From contig DCZO01000015.1 of the NCBI GenBank assembly GCA_002331335.1, positions 180,378-202,584 on the forward strand: a stretch of 22,207 nucleotides of DNA, given 5' to 3'. Of the stretch, positions 16,339 through 22,207 are shown one piece after another. A program made the translations under genes and the position numbers. How positions within the stretch are numbered: the first letter of the stretch is position 1; the number at the start of each line of letters is the position of its first letter. The notes beneath the pieces are model-generated. The model was not told the DNA's origin. It searched no databases and saw only the letters and a list, made by a program, of their open reading frames with translations. This stretch comes from Nitrospira sp. UBA2082. Lineage in GTDB: Bacteria > Nitrospirota > Nitrospiria > Nitrospirales > Nitrospiraceae.

Positions 16339-16352
16339 CGATGGGCCCATCG
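16339..16352. promoter_or_regulatory. 14-bp palindrome in a divergent intergenic region (candidate operator)
   Basis: CGATGGGCCCATCG is a perfect 14-base palindrome 24 bases upstream of the DUF192 start and 52 bases upstream of the ferredoxin -35. Half-site copies follow at once (CGGCCCAT, then ATCGGCCA). Position and symmetry suggest a dimeric regulator site, but GC-rich palindromes also occur by chance and no regulator is encoded nearby. Confidence 0.3.
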
Positions 16353-16403
16353 GCCCATTTCTATCGGCCAACCACCTAGGCCTTCTGCTCCGTTTCCATT
16401 CTG

Positions 16404-16433
16404 TTGACTTGGAAAAGAGGCACAGAATAGAAT
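16404..16433 (+). promoter_or_regulatory. Sigma70-type promoter of the ferredoxin gene
   Basis: TTGACT (16404-16409) and TAGAAT (16428-16433) are 18 bases apart, matching consensus at five of six positions each. The predicted transcription start near 16440 would give a leader of about 93 nt before the ferredoxin ATG at 16533. Confidence 0.65.
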
Positions 16434-16532
16434 GCGCTTCTGTTTTGCGCGGCCCTACGCACTATGGTCGGGGCGGCGCGATGTTGTCAATATCGTCTGG
16501 CTGACTGTTGGAGTGAGAAGGAGGCGTGGGTC

Positions 16533-16880
16533 ATGGCACTGTTGATTACAGATGAATGCATCTCTTGCGGGGCATGCCTGCCGGAATGTCCCAACGAAGC
16601 GATCTTCGAAACCAGGAGCGACGCCGAGGGTAAAGGCAATCACGTGGGCGATGGCCAAGGAGTCGGCGACAACATTTATGTCATTGCACATGACCGCTGC
16701 ACCGAGTGTGTCGGCCATTTCGATGAACCCCAATGCGCGGCTGTGTGTCCGGTCGACAATTGCTGCATTTCAGACCCCCTCTATCCGGAGACGACGGAGG
16801 TTCTCTTGGAAAGGGCAAAGACGTTGAACCCCGATAAAGCAATCGATCCCGCGAAAGTGTGGAGCGGCGTCAGAAACTAA
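16533..16880 (+). CDS. 2[4Fe-4S] ferredoxin, Alvin/YfhL type
   Basis: This is a low-potential electron carrier with two [4Fe-4S] clusters. The first motif is C9-x2-C12-x2-C15-x3-C19-Pro (CISCGACLPECP). The second is C56-x2-C59-x8-C68-x3-C72-Pro (CTECVGHFDEPQCAAVCP); the eight-residue gap is the hallmark of the Allochromatium/YfhL group. A Gly/Asp-rich insert of about 20 residues (27-47) sits between the motifs, and a C-terminal helix region follows, giving 115 residues against about 80-85 for short members. The ATG at 16533 has AAGGAGG eight bases upstream; longer upstream frames are not needed. In autotrophs using the reductive TCA cycle such ferredoxins feed 2-oxoacid oxidoreductases; that role here is inference. 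It is flanked by its own promoter and terminator, so it is likely monocistronic. Confidence 0.96.
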   Translation: MALLITDECISCGACLPECPNEAIFETRSDAEGKGNHVGDGQGVGDNIYVIAHDRCTECVGHFDEPQCAAVCPVDNCCISDPLYPETTEVLLERAKTLNPDKAIDPAKVWSGVRN

Positions 16881-16905
16881 TTCGACCACTGTTCCTGTCA
16901 TTGAA

Positions 16906-16948
16906 GGAAGGCCTTGGTTTTGAGAAGAACCAAGGCCTTCCGCATTTT
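16906..16948 (+). terminator. Intrinsic terminator after the ferredoxin gene
   Basis: A 14-base-pair perfect stem (GGAAGGCCTTGGTT at 16906-16919 with its complement at 16928-16941) closes an eight-base loop and is followed by GCATTTT. It lies 25 bases after the ferredoxin stop. Confidence 0.88.
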
Positions 16949-16992
16949 GAGGTCTACCGAACACTGCGGTGGCCGATTCCCAGACCGCCAGA

Positions 16993-17030
16993 AAACACGA
17001 CGGCCTCAAGGAGCATCTCCTTGAGGCCGT
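16993..17030 (-). terminator. Intrinsic terminator after the cupredoxin gene
   Basis: On the minus strand a 14-base-pair perfect stem (17000-17013 with 17017-17030, core CGGCCTCAAGGAG) has a three-base loop and is followed by GTGTTTTC. It lies 39 bases after the cupredoxin stop and, with the hairpin at 16906-16941, insulates the two convergent genes. Confidence 0.88.
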
Positions 17031-17069
17031 GAATCTGCGATGGGACTTTTCTTTCTTCGTCGCCTGCGA

Positions 17070-17546
17070 CTACTTCAGCATCAGCAACTTGCCGCCCACA
17101 TGTCCTGGATGTAGATGACAGCGATACGTAAGCACATTGCCCGCTGCATAGAACAGGTCGCTGGTCGGTACACCGATATATTTGGTCTCACCTGGCTTGA
17201 GCACCACTTTCGTGTCCAAAACCGTCGGCGCCGATTGATTCACGGCCGCAGTCAGTTGAAAGCCATGTTCCGCTGTCGCGTTATTCGTGACCTTCAGCAA
17301 AACTGGAGCACCAGGACGAGCCTTGAAGTCAATGACCGTCGTCGGAGGGTACCAGGTCTTCATCGTGCCAATTTCGATTGCATAGAATGAAGCATCCACA
17401 TCAAGTTCTTTGAACGGTTGGCCGACGACCGATCCGGTTTCCAGATCGCCGACTTCAACGCCGCCGGCCTGAAGCGCGTGGGCAACCGATACTCCGGCCA
17501 CCACCATTCCAAGACCTACCAGGACCGCACTCATGATCTTACCCAT
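17070..17546 (-). CDS. Exported cupredoxin-domain protein
   Basis: The 158-residue product starts with a signal peptide (hydrophobic 7-22, cleavage likely after VAHA, residue 24) and should act in the periplasm. The C-terminal 100 residues form a cupredoxin: His94 in NNATAEHGFQL is the first copper ligand, and YRCHLHPGHVGG supplies Cys143, His146 and His149. The Cys-x2-His spacing is that of amicyanin-like type 1 sites, but the usual Met at the axial position is His149. This could give a green or red copper site, or a structural one, and resembles the all-His/Cys ligation seen in a few cupredoxins. The ATG at 17546 follows AGGGAGG by six bases. It is monocistronic, with a candidate promoter at 17682-17711. 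A role as electron carrier is likely but its partner is unknown. Confidence 0.92.
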   Translation of the reverse strand: MGKIMSAVLVGLGMVVAGVSVAHALQAGGVEVGDLETGSVVGQPFKELDVDASFYAIEIGTMKTWYPPTTVIDFKARPGAPVLLKVTNNATAEHGFQLTAAVNQSAPTVLDTKVVLKPGETKYIGVPTSDLFYAAGNVLTYRCHLHPGHVGGKLLMLK

Positions 17547-17681
17547 TCCCAACCTCCCTAAGAAAAAAACAGACTGTAATTGCCGCCGAGCACCGCCTAT
17601 GCCGAGCGGATGATATCCCTGGCAGCCTCGAATGATTTCAAATTCTTCGCGGACCTATTATCGATAGCCGATAAGGCCCGA

Positions 17682-17711
17682 CTTATATCATAGGGGTGAA
17701 AAGGGAAGCAA
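17682..17711 (-). promoter_or_regulatory. Candidate extended -10 promoter of the cupredoxin gene
   Basis: On the minus strand TTGCTT (17706-17711) and TATAAG (17682-17687) are 18 bases apart, with TGA directly before TATAAG giving an extended -10. Transcription would start near 17675, leaving a leader of about 130 nt that includes a small TTATCG/CGATAA hairpin. Confidence 0.55.
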
Positions 17712-17783
17712 CCGATTCGCGCCCCTTTCGGTCGTGCGCGAATACACATCGCGGTTATCCCGCCGGCATTCTTTGGGAGATCC

Positions 17784-18242
17784 CTACTGTTGGGCATTCA
17801 ACAAATCCCTCGTGCCCGGGACACATTCGTCACGCTTCCAATCCTTGAGGATGTGCGCCTCGCTGAAAATCAGTGTGTACCGATAACAGTAGAGCGTAGG
17901 CTTTTCCCGGTCGTTCGGTCTTCCCATGAGCGCACCCATCGATTGGGACGCCTCCACCAGGAAGTTGGGATTCCAGCGAGCCAGATCACTTTCACCCAAC
18001 GCGATCCGGTACGTCCAAAGACTGTCCCCGCCCAGGACAGGGTTTTTCGCCGTGTGGGGAGGACCGAATCTGTCTCGGACCTCGTCTTGCGTCAGCTGGC
18101 CGACGCCACGAGAGAAATAGCCATCCCACCCCGGGGCATGGCATGCGCCGAGGACACCGCCGAGGACAAGCAGTCCGACGGCGCGAACCACGCGTGGCGC
18201 GCTCAATGCGAGCAGTCGGCGTATAGGCAGGATACCCGTCAT
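17784..18242 (-). CDS. Small outer-membrane-type lipoprotein, SmpA/BamE-like pattern
   Basis: The 152-residue product has a long N-terminal basic stretch, a hydrophobic core (VGLLVLGGVL) and a lipobox LGAC with Cys34 as the lipidated residue. It lacks Asp at +2, so it would be sorted to the outer membrane under E. coli rules. The mature part begins with QLTQDEVRDRFGPPHTAKNPVLGG (in part), then LWTYRI and a late TLIFSEAHILKDW. This order (L-T-x-x-x-V-x-x-x-x-G-x-P, W-x-Y, F-x-x-x-x-L-x-x-W) is the SmpA/OmlA (BamE) fold pattern, so a beta-barrel-assembly-like or unrelated lipoprotein role is possible. Two further cysteines (YCYRY, DECVPG) may pair. The ribosome-binding site before ATG 18242 is weak. 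It is divergent from the CBS-domain gene. Confidence 0.8.
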   Translation of the reverse strand: MTGILPIRRLLALSAPRVVRAVGLLVLGGVLGACHAPGWDGYFSRGVGQLTQDEVRDRFGPPHTAKNPVLGGDSLWTYRIALGESDLARWNPNFLVEASQSMGALMGRPNDREKPTLYCYRYTLIFSEAHILKDWKRDECVPGTRDLLNAQQ

Positions 18243-18355
18243 GGTGCTTACGCTACACCGGTCTTGCCGGTCAGTGCAACCGTTTGAAGAACGACTGTCG
18301 AGACGGGGTTAAGTATTTCTCAGAGTTTCCGATACCCTTGTTGAGGAACCACCAT

Positions 18356-18970
18356 ATGCCCATCGTTCCGGCAATCAGCGGGATCGTGGAGACCTATCCG
18401 GTCAAGCCGACCATTCAGCGGCCGGCACACGTTGAATCCGTCGAGGCACAGGGAGACCAGAGCCACCATCCGCCCCTGCCAGACCACCCACATAAAGCTG
18501 CGCACACTGCCTATCAGCAGCAGACCGAGCAAGACATACAGGCGAAGCCGGTTCTCCTGGCCCGCGATCTCATGTCCTCACCGGTCCATACGCTGTCTTC
18601 GGAGAGTACCGCAAGTGAGGCCTGGGCAGAAATGACGCGGAGGAGTATTCGTCACCTCCCCGTCACGTCTATCCATGGCATACTCGTGGGAATCATCTCT
18701 GACCGGGATTTGCTGCGTCAGGTACCGGAACTGACAGTCACGACCTCACTCAACCCAGCCACTCACCGAAAATTGGCCGACCTCATGACCAGACGAGTGG
18801 TCTCCGCTGCTCCCACCACGAACATCAGAGACATAGCCCGTCTGATGCTGGACGAGCGAATTCACGCAGTTCCGATCCTGGATGCCCATCGCCGCCTTGT
18901 CGGCATTCTGACGACGCACGATCTGCTGCGTGGGATTGCCAACCATGGGCCTCTCGAACTCTGGACATAG
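18356..18970 (+). CDS. Tandem CBS-domain protein
   Basis: The 204-residue product has two CBS motifs forming one Bateman module, which commonly binds adenosine nucleotides and senses energy status. The first runs from ARDLMSSPVHTL (about 69) to GIISDRDLLRQV (about 123). The second runs from LADLMTRRVVSAAP (about 140) to GILTTHDLLRGIA (about 195). Ahead of them lies a roughly 65-residue N-terminal extension, probably disordered, with a His/Pro-rich piece (HHPPLPDHPHKAAH, 37-50) and a Gln-rich piece. There is no catalytic or membrane domain, so it probably regulates a partner. The ATG at 18356 has GAGGA eight bases upstream; a TTG frame 24 codons earlier lacks one. It is divergent from the lipoprotein gene and convergent with the aminotransferase gene. 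Confidence 0.92.
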   Translation: MPIVPAISGIVETYPVKPTIQRPAHVESVEAQGDQSHHPPLPDHPHKAAHTAYQQQTEQDIQAKPVLLARDLMSSPVHTLSSESTASEAWAEMTRRSIRHLPVTSIHGILVGIISDRDLLRQVPELTVTTSLNPATHRKLADLMTRRVVSAAPTTNIRDIARLMLDERIHAVPILDAHRRLVGILTTHDLLRGIANHGPLELWT

Positions 18971-18999
18971 CTCCGGATAGCGGGATGGCCGGTATGACG

Positions 19000-20163
19000 T
19001 TACCGGTTGAGCTGCTGAAGCCGTTGACAGGCACAATTGAGGTCCTCGTCGGTTTTGGCATAGCTGAAGCGAATGAAACCGGCTCCGGTTGAACCTGAAA
19101 AGAACGCCTCTCCGGGGACACCGGCTACGCCGGTCTTGTCCAGGAGGTACAGCGCGCGAGCCTTCCCCGTCGAGCCTGGCAACCTGGACACATCCGCCAA
19201 CACGTAATAGGCGCCGTCTGGAATCGATGGTGTCAGCCCGGAGTCGGCCAATGTCGCGCAGAATCGATCGCGTTTTCCTTGATACGAGCGGGCCAGATCT
19301 CGATAGAAGTCATCGGACAGCTCGTTGATGCCTACAGCCACAGCCAGTTGAAGCGGAGCGGGGGCACACACGTACAGCAGATCGTTCATGGCCCCGATCG
19401 CCTGCGCCCACGGTTCAGCCGCGACGCAGTACCCGATGCGCCATCCGGTCACACTGAAAGTCTTCGAATAACCCCCGATGGTGATCGTCCGTTCGGCCAT
19501 ATCCGGCAACGTTGCCATACTAACGTGCGTCCGGCCATCGTACAGAAAGTACTCGTAGATTTCGTCGGTGAACACGAAGAGATCGTGCCGGCACGCAAAC
19601 TCCGCGACAGCCTCCAGCTCTGCTTGCGCGAACACTTTGCCGGACGGATTCCCCGGCGAATTGACGATGATGGCCTTCGTCTTCGGCGTAATCGCCTGTT
19701 CCAGCTGAGCCAGGGTGAAGCTCCATCTTGGCGCGTTCATTTCCACGATGACCGGGATCGCCTCAACCGCGAGCAAGGCACTGATGTGGTACTGATAGTA
19801 CGGCTCGAACAGCATGACTTCATCGCCAGGGTTCAGGACTGCTTCGCAGGCGCAATGGAAGGCTCCGGTCGCCCCGGCGCTGACAATGATTTCTTTCTCG
19901 GGATCGGCCTTGATCCCGTTGTAGTGCGCCAGCTTTCCGGCAATGGCCTGCCGCAATTCCGACAGTCCGTCAAAGCGGGTATAGACATTGTACCCGTCCT
20001 TGATCGCCCGCTCAGCGGCCTGTAGCACAATGGGAGGAACCGGTGTGTCGCAGACTCCTTGAGCCATGTTGAGCCCTTTGGCGCTCGCGCAAGCCTGTGT
20101 CATCGCCCGAATCTCCGATTGAGCCAGATTCACCATCCGTCGGCTGATCGTCCGTGCCGTCAT
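19000..20163 (-). CDS. Class I/II pyridoxal-phosphate aminotransferase
   Basis: This fold-type I aminotransferase (387 residues) belongs to the broad aspartate/kynurenine/methionine aminotransferase group. The cofactor lysine is K234 in IGGYSKTFSVTGWRIGY. PLP-contacting NSPGNPSG lies at 168-175 and TDEIYEYFLYDG starts at 199. The C-terminal GFIRFSYA contains the substrate carboxylate Arg. The N-terminal LNMAQGVCDTPVPP and YNVYTRFDGLSELRQAI are usual for the group. Substrate cannot be fixed from sequence; aspartate or aromatic/methionine 2-oxoacid transamination is plausible. The ATG at 20163 has GAGGGAGA seven bases upstream. Its TAA stop lies in a CCGGTA/TACCGG hairpin (18989-19006) between it and the converging CBS gene, which lacks a clear T-run. 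Confidence 0.94.
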   Translation of the reverse strand: MTARTISRRMVNLAQSEIRAMTQACASAKGLNMAQGVCDTPVPPIVLQAAERAIKDGYNVYTRFDGLSELRQAIAGKLAHYNGIKADPEKEIIVSAGATGAFHCACEAVLNPGDEVMLFEPYYQYHISALLAVEAIPVIVEMNAPRWSFTLAQLEQAITPKTKAIIVNSPGNPSGKVFAQAELEAVAEFACRHDLFVFTDEIYEYFLYDGRTHVSMATLPDMAERTITIGGYSKTFSVTGWRIGYCVAAEPWAQAIGAMNDLLYVCAPAPLQLAVAVGINELSDDFYRDLARSYQGKRDRFCATLADSGLTPSIPDGAYYVLADVSRLPGSTGKARALYLLDKTGVAGVPGEAFFSGSTGAGFIRFSYAKTDEDLNCACQRLQQLNR

Positions 20164-20262
20164 TTCTGGGTCTCCCTCTTGGTTGAAGCCATCCTTTCTC
20201 GCAAACAAAGAGATACCCGTCAAGATCCCCCCAAAGAAGCTCAAGGATACGTACCGTCGCCT

Positions 20263-20487
20263 ATGACGTTCGAATGCTCATTATCGGCCCGCGGATGGCG
20301 GATCGACACCTCGTGGCCGCTACGGGTCAAAGAGGCCGTTGTGCGCTGGGGCGGCGGGAAGCAATTCGGACTGGAGTTCGCGGAGATTCACCTTAGCGCA
20401 ACGGGGACGCATGAGAGCCTTGATCAGGATGACACGGCGCTAGCCGGACTCTGGGCCGTATCTCGATTCGCCCGCACCCTTGGGTAG
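20263..20487 (+). pseudogene. PilZ-like domain remnant
   Basis: A 74-codon plus-strand frame contains SLSARGWRIDTS and then WPLRVKEAVVRWGGGKQFGLEFAEI. The second block looks like the last strands of a PilZ domain (V-x-x-A-V-V-R-W ... F-G-L-E-F). The first resembles the (D/N)-x-S-x-x-G cyclic-di-GMP motif with Ser in place of Asp. The RxxxR part and the strands between the two blocks are missing, and the frame then runs into non-PilZ sequence. The ATG has no good ribosome-binding site: AAGGA is about 15 bases away. The 3' end overlaps the tail of the opposing transglycosylase gene by 48 bases. I read this as a decayed or truncated PilZ gene, not a working receptor; a chance frame is the alternative. 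Confidence 0.4.
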
Positions 20488-21096
20488 CACCGGGTCTGTT
20501 TGTTTCGGCCTGTGAGGAACAGCAGCCGATCGACACGGTATCGGCGGAGCCGAACGCCCGCATCGGCGGGGTTCCCGGTAGTGTTCGTAATACCGCAGCA
20601 CCTTCCGCACATACAACCGCGTTTCACGGATCCGCGGAATCTTTCCCCCCTTTACACGATGCACTCCGGCGTTGTACGCGGCGAGTGCCAGGAGCAGGTC
20701 CCCCTCATACAAGTTCAGCAAGTGGCGCAGTTGCTTGGCACCCCCTCGAATGTTTTGGAGGGAATCATAGACATCGGCGACCCGCAGGGTCGCCGCTGTA
20801 TCCGGGGTCAGCTGCATCAACCCAATGGCTCCCTTCCGCGACACGGCATTCTGGCGGAAATCCGATTCCGTTTTGATCACGGCGTGCAGCAATGCCGGGT
20901 CGAGGCGGTACCGATTGGCGTAGAACGTAATTGCGCGGCGAATTTCTTGCTGAGAATAGCGGACTCGATCTTCAAAATCCGGCTTGGTTGGAATAGGAGA
21001 GGCCGCAACCATCACGCCTGCAAGGAGGAAGATGAGGAAACAGCGTGATAGAAGAGCCGCTGTGCGGATCGGCCATGTCCATTTTGTCTGTGCCAC
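20440..21096 (-). CDS. Lytic transglycosylase (SLT domain)
   Basis: The enzyme cleaves the MurNAc-GlcNAc bond of peptidoglycan with formation of 1,6-anhydroMurNAc. The 218-residue product has an N-terminal export signal (hydrophobic 17-32, SRCFLIFLLAGVMVAAS) with a possible lipobox-less cleavage after VAAS. An SLT domain (about 50-165) follows: catalytic Glu77 in IKTESDFRQNAVS, then GAIGLMQLTPDTA, and LALAAYNAGVHRV. The order E-S, GLMQ and AYNAG is that of the MltC/Slt70 family. The last 45 residues are Pro/Arg-rich without recognisable fold and overlap the opposite-strand PilZ remnant. The start is GTG at 21096 (AGGTC upstream); no ATG precedes the domain except one within the signal. Confidence 0.93.
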   Translation of the reverse strand: MAQTKWTWPIRTAALLSRCFLIFLLAGVMVAASPIPTKPDFEDRVRYSQQEIRRAITFYANRYRLDPALLHAVIKTESDFRQNAVSRKGAIGLMQLTPDTAATLRVADVYDSLQNIRGGAKQLRHLLNLYEGDLLLALAAYNAGVHRVKGGKIPRIRETRLYVRKVLRYYEHYREPRRCGRSAPPIPCRSAAVPHRPKQTDPVLPKGAGESRYGPESG

Positions 21097-21279
21097 AACG
21101 TGACCTGATCATTCCATTCTTCATGGAAGAACCCGGGTCACGCCTATCTATCTCAAGAGCTGTGCCTCCATAACAGTATGACAACACACGGGAAAGTCAT
21201 TCATGCCTCTATGCAATCGACACCACTCGGCACAAGTTCTGGCCATTTTTGATCTGTTCAATTTTGACCGAAGTTTGGA

Positions 21280-21900
21280 CTATGGCTTGCCCCAGAGCGC
21301 TTCCAATCGTCGCGCTCGGCCGCAGCCGAATTTGTAGGACTTATAGCGGAAAGGATTCTTCTTGTAGAAGTCCTGATGGTAGTCCTCAGCCGGATAAAAC
21401 ACCGACGCTTTGACCACTTGCGTGGCGACCGGAGCAGAAAATCGCTTGGACCGTTCGATCGCCGCTTTCGACTCTGCCGACAGCCGCTGTTCTTCGTCCG
21501 TCCCATAAAACACCGCGGACCGGTACTGGCTTCCATGGTCGCAAAACTGGGCATTCGGCGTAATGGGATCAACATTGCGCCAGAACACATCGAGTAATTT
21601 CTGATAACTGACCTTGGCCGGATCATAGCTGACTTCGACGGATTCGGCATGGCCGGTGCTTCCCCCGGAAACTTGTTCATAACTGGGATTGGCCACGGTT
21701 CCGCCCATGTAGCCGGAGACGACCTCGATGACTCCCTCCACTTGCTCAAACGCTTCTTCCATGCACCAGAAGCAGCCTCCGGCGAAATAGGCCTTGGCCG
21801 GAACCGTCGCCCTAGCCTCCATGTTGCCCGACCAGAGCGTGAGGCTGCCCAACAAGCAGAGACTCACCACAACGGAGACGGAATGACGAATGAAAATCAT
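21280..21900 (-). CDS. msrA: Peptide-methionine (S)-S-oxide reductase MsrA, exported
   Basis: MsrA reduces the S-epimer of methionine sulfoxide in proteins back to methionine. The 206-residue product carries the active-site motif GGCFWCMEEAFE with nucleophile Cys43. Further family blocks are GVIEVVSGYMGG, SGGSTGHAESVEVSYDP, FCDHGSQYRSAVFY and AEDYHQDFY. A Cys near the C-terminus (KFGCGRARR) may be a resolving residue along with Cys46. A signal peptide (about 1-31, hydrophobic core VVVSLCLLGSLTL) indicates periplasmic action on envelope proteins. The ATG at 21900 follows GGAGGG by seven bases. It is upstream of, and 183 bases from, the transglycosylase gene. Confidence 0.97.
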   Translation of the reverse strand: MIFIRHSVSVVVSLCLLGSLTLWSGNMEARATVPAKAYFAGGCFWCMEEAFEQVEGVIEVVSGYMGGTVANPSYEQVSGGSTGHAESVEVSYDPAKVSYQKLLDVFWRNVDPITPNAQFCDHGSQYRSAVFYGTDEEQRLSAESKAAIERSKRFSAPVATQVVKASVFYPAEDYHQDFYKKNPFRYKSYKFGCGRARRLEALWGKP

Positions 21901-22012
21901 GGACGCGCCCTCCCCTGCACACTCTGTCGCAGAAAGCGGAGCACTCTTACATCATACCTAAACGCTTGCCGAGCAGGAATATGTGCTCGACCGACCGGCC
22001 GTTAGCCTTGTC

Positions 22013-22207
22013 TCATAAGGGCAGTGGATCATACTGGTTGGACGCTGCATGCCGCGCCTGCCGATGGCGCCCTTCCACCTGTTTCATGATGAGCACAATC
22101 GCCTCTTCCGGCGACGCGGCCGCGGCGACCAATCGCTTGCCCAGCTTGCGAAAGAACGCCACATCCGCCGGCGAGGCATCCACCAGGATGACCGGCCTCC
22201 CGCCTTT
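22013..22207 (-). CDS. C-terminal end of an unidentified protein, cut by window edge
   Basis: On the minus strand the frame is open from the window edge to TGA at 22013, giving 64 residues. It reads GGRPVILVDASPADVAFFRK, then LGKRLVAAAASPEEAIVLIMKQVEGRHRQ, and a polar end NQYDPLPL. The start has a beta-strand then helix look, as at the end of a nucleotide-binding or receiver-like alpha/beta domain, with a long final amphipathic helix. I do not recognise the family. Codon usage resembles the neighbours, with G/C at most third positions, which supports real coding. Confidence 0.65.
   Translation of the reverse strand, partial: KGGRPVILVDASPADVAFFRKLGKRLVAAAASPEEAIVLIMKQVEGRHRQARHAASNQYDPLPL

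Noticed and set aside
18989..19006. CCGGTA/TACCGG hairpin as terminator between CBS and aminotransferase genes
   Set aside because: The stem is only six base pairs, overlaps a stop codon and lacks a T-run on either strand.
21951..21979. TATGAT as -10 of an msrA promoter
   Set aside because: The -10 is good on the minus strand but no acceptable -35 lies 16-18 bases upstream, so I did not list it.

Overview
The window looks like bacterial chromosome from a GC-rich Gram-negative, most plausibly a Nitrospira-type member of the Nitrospirota. That placement is an inference from the style of the secreted proteins, the cupredoxin and the Alvin/YfhL-type ferredoxin beside housekeeping genes; no rRNA gene or marker search supports it. 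Most of the window is ordinary and tightly packed, mainly on the minus strand. I see no tRNA, rRNA, CRISPR array, insertion sequence or prophage.

Region by region. (1) 1-2445: 3' part of mutS on the plus strand, ending at a 36-bp perfect palindrome that can terminate transcription from both sides. (2) 2563-3790: two consecutive minus-strand genes for exported proteins of unknown function that share sequence blocks with each other, behind a long (about 265 nt) leader and a candidate sigma70 promoter. (3) 4166-14055: a classic transcription/translation operon read leftwards: rimP, nusA, infB, DUF503 (YlxP), rbfA, truB, rpsO, pnp and an M16 zinc peptidase. The rpsO-pnp spacer carries a long imperfect stem that could act like the RNase III/PNPase control hairpin known from enterobacteria. 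(4) 14114-16315: an intrinsic terminator separates that operon from an upstream minus-strand group: DUF192 protein, Rieske ferredoxin, a chagasin-like (I42) inhibitor-fold protein and a D-amino-acid transaminase-type PLP enzyme. (5) 16316-16948: a divergent promoter region with a 14-bp palindrome, then a plus-strand 2[4Fe-4S] ferredoxin gene with its own promoter and terminator. (6) 17000-18242: a secreted cupredoxin with an unusual Cys-x2-His-x2-His end, with its own promoter and terminator, and a small lipoprotein. (7) 18356-18970: a plus-strand two-CBS-domain protein. (8) 19000-22207: minus-strand class I aminotransferase, lytic transglycosylase, exported MsrA and the C-terminal end of an unidentified protein; a short plus-strand PilZ-like remnant lies between aminotransferase and transglycosylase.

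Functionally, the centre supplies ribosome maturation (RimP, RbfA, S15), translation initiation (IF2), transcription elongation control (NusA), tRNA modification (TruB) and RNA decay (PNPase). The flanks add DNA repair, low-potential and copper electron carriers, envelope maintenance and oxidised-methionine repair. I found no convincing previously undescribed multi-gene system. The best leads are the paralogous secreted pair, the cupredoxin metal site, the rpsO-pnp stem built on heptamer repeats, and the chagasin-like protein with degenerate loops.
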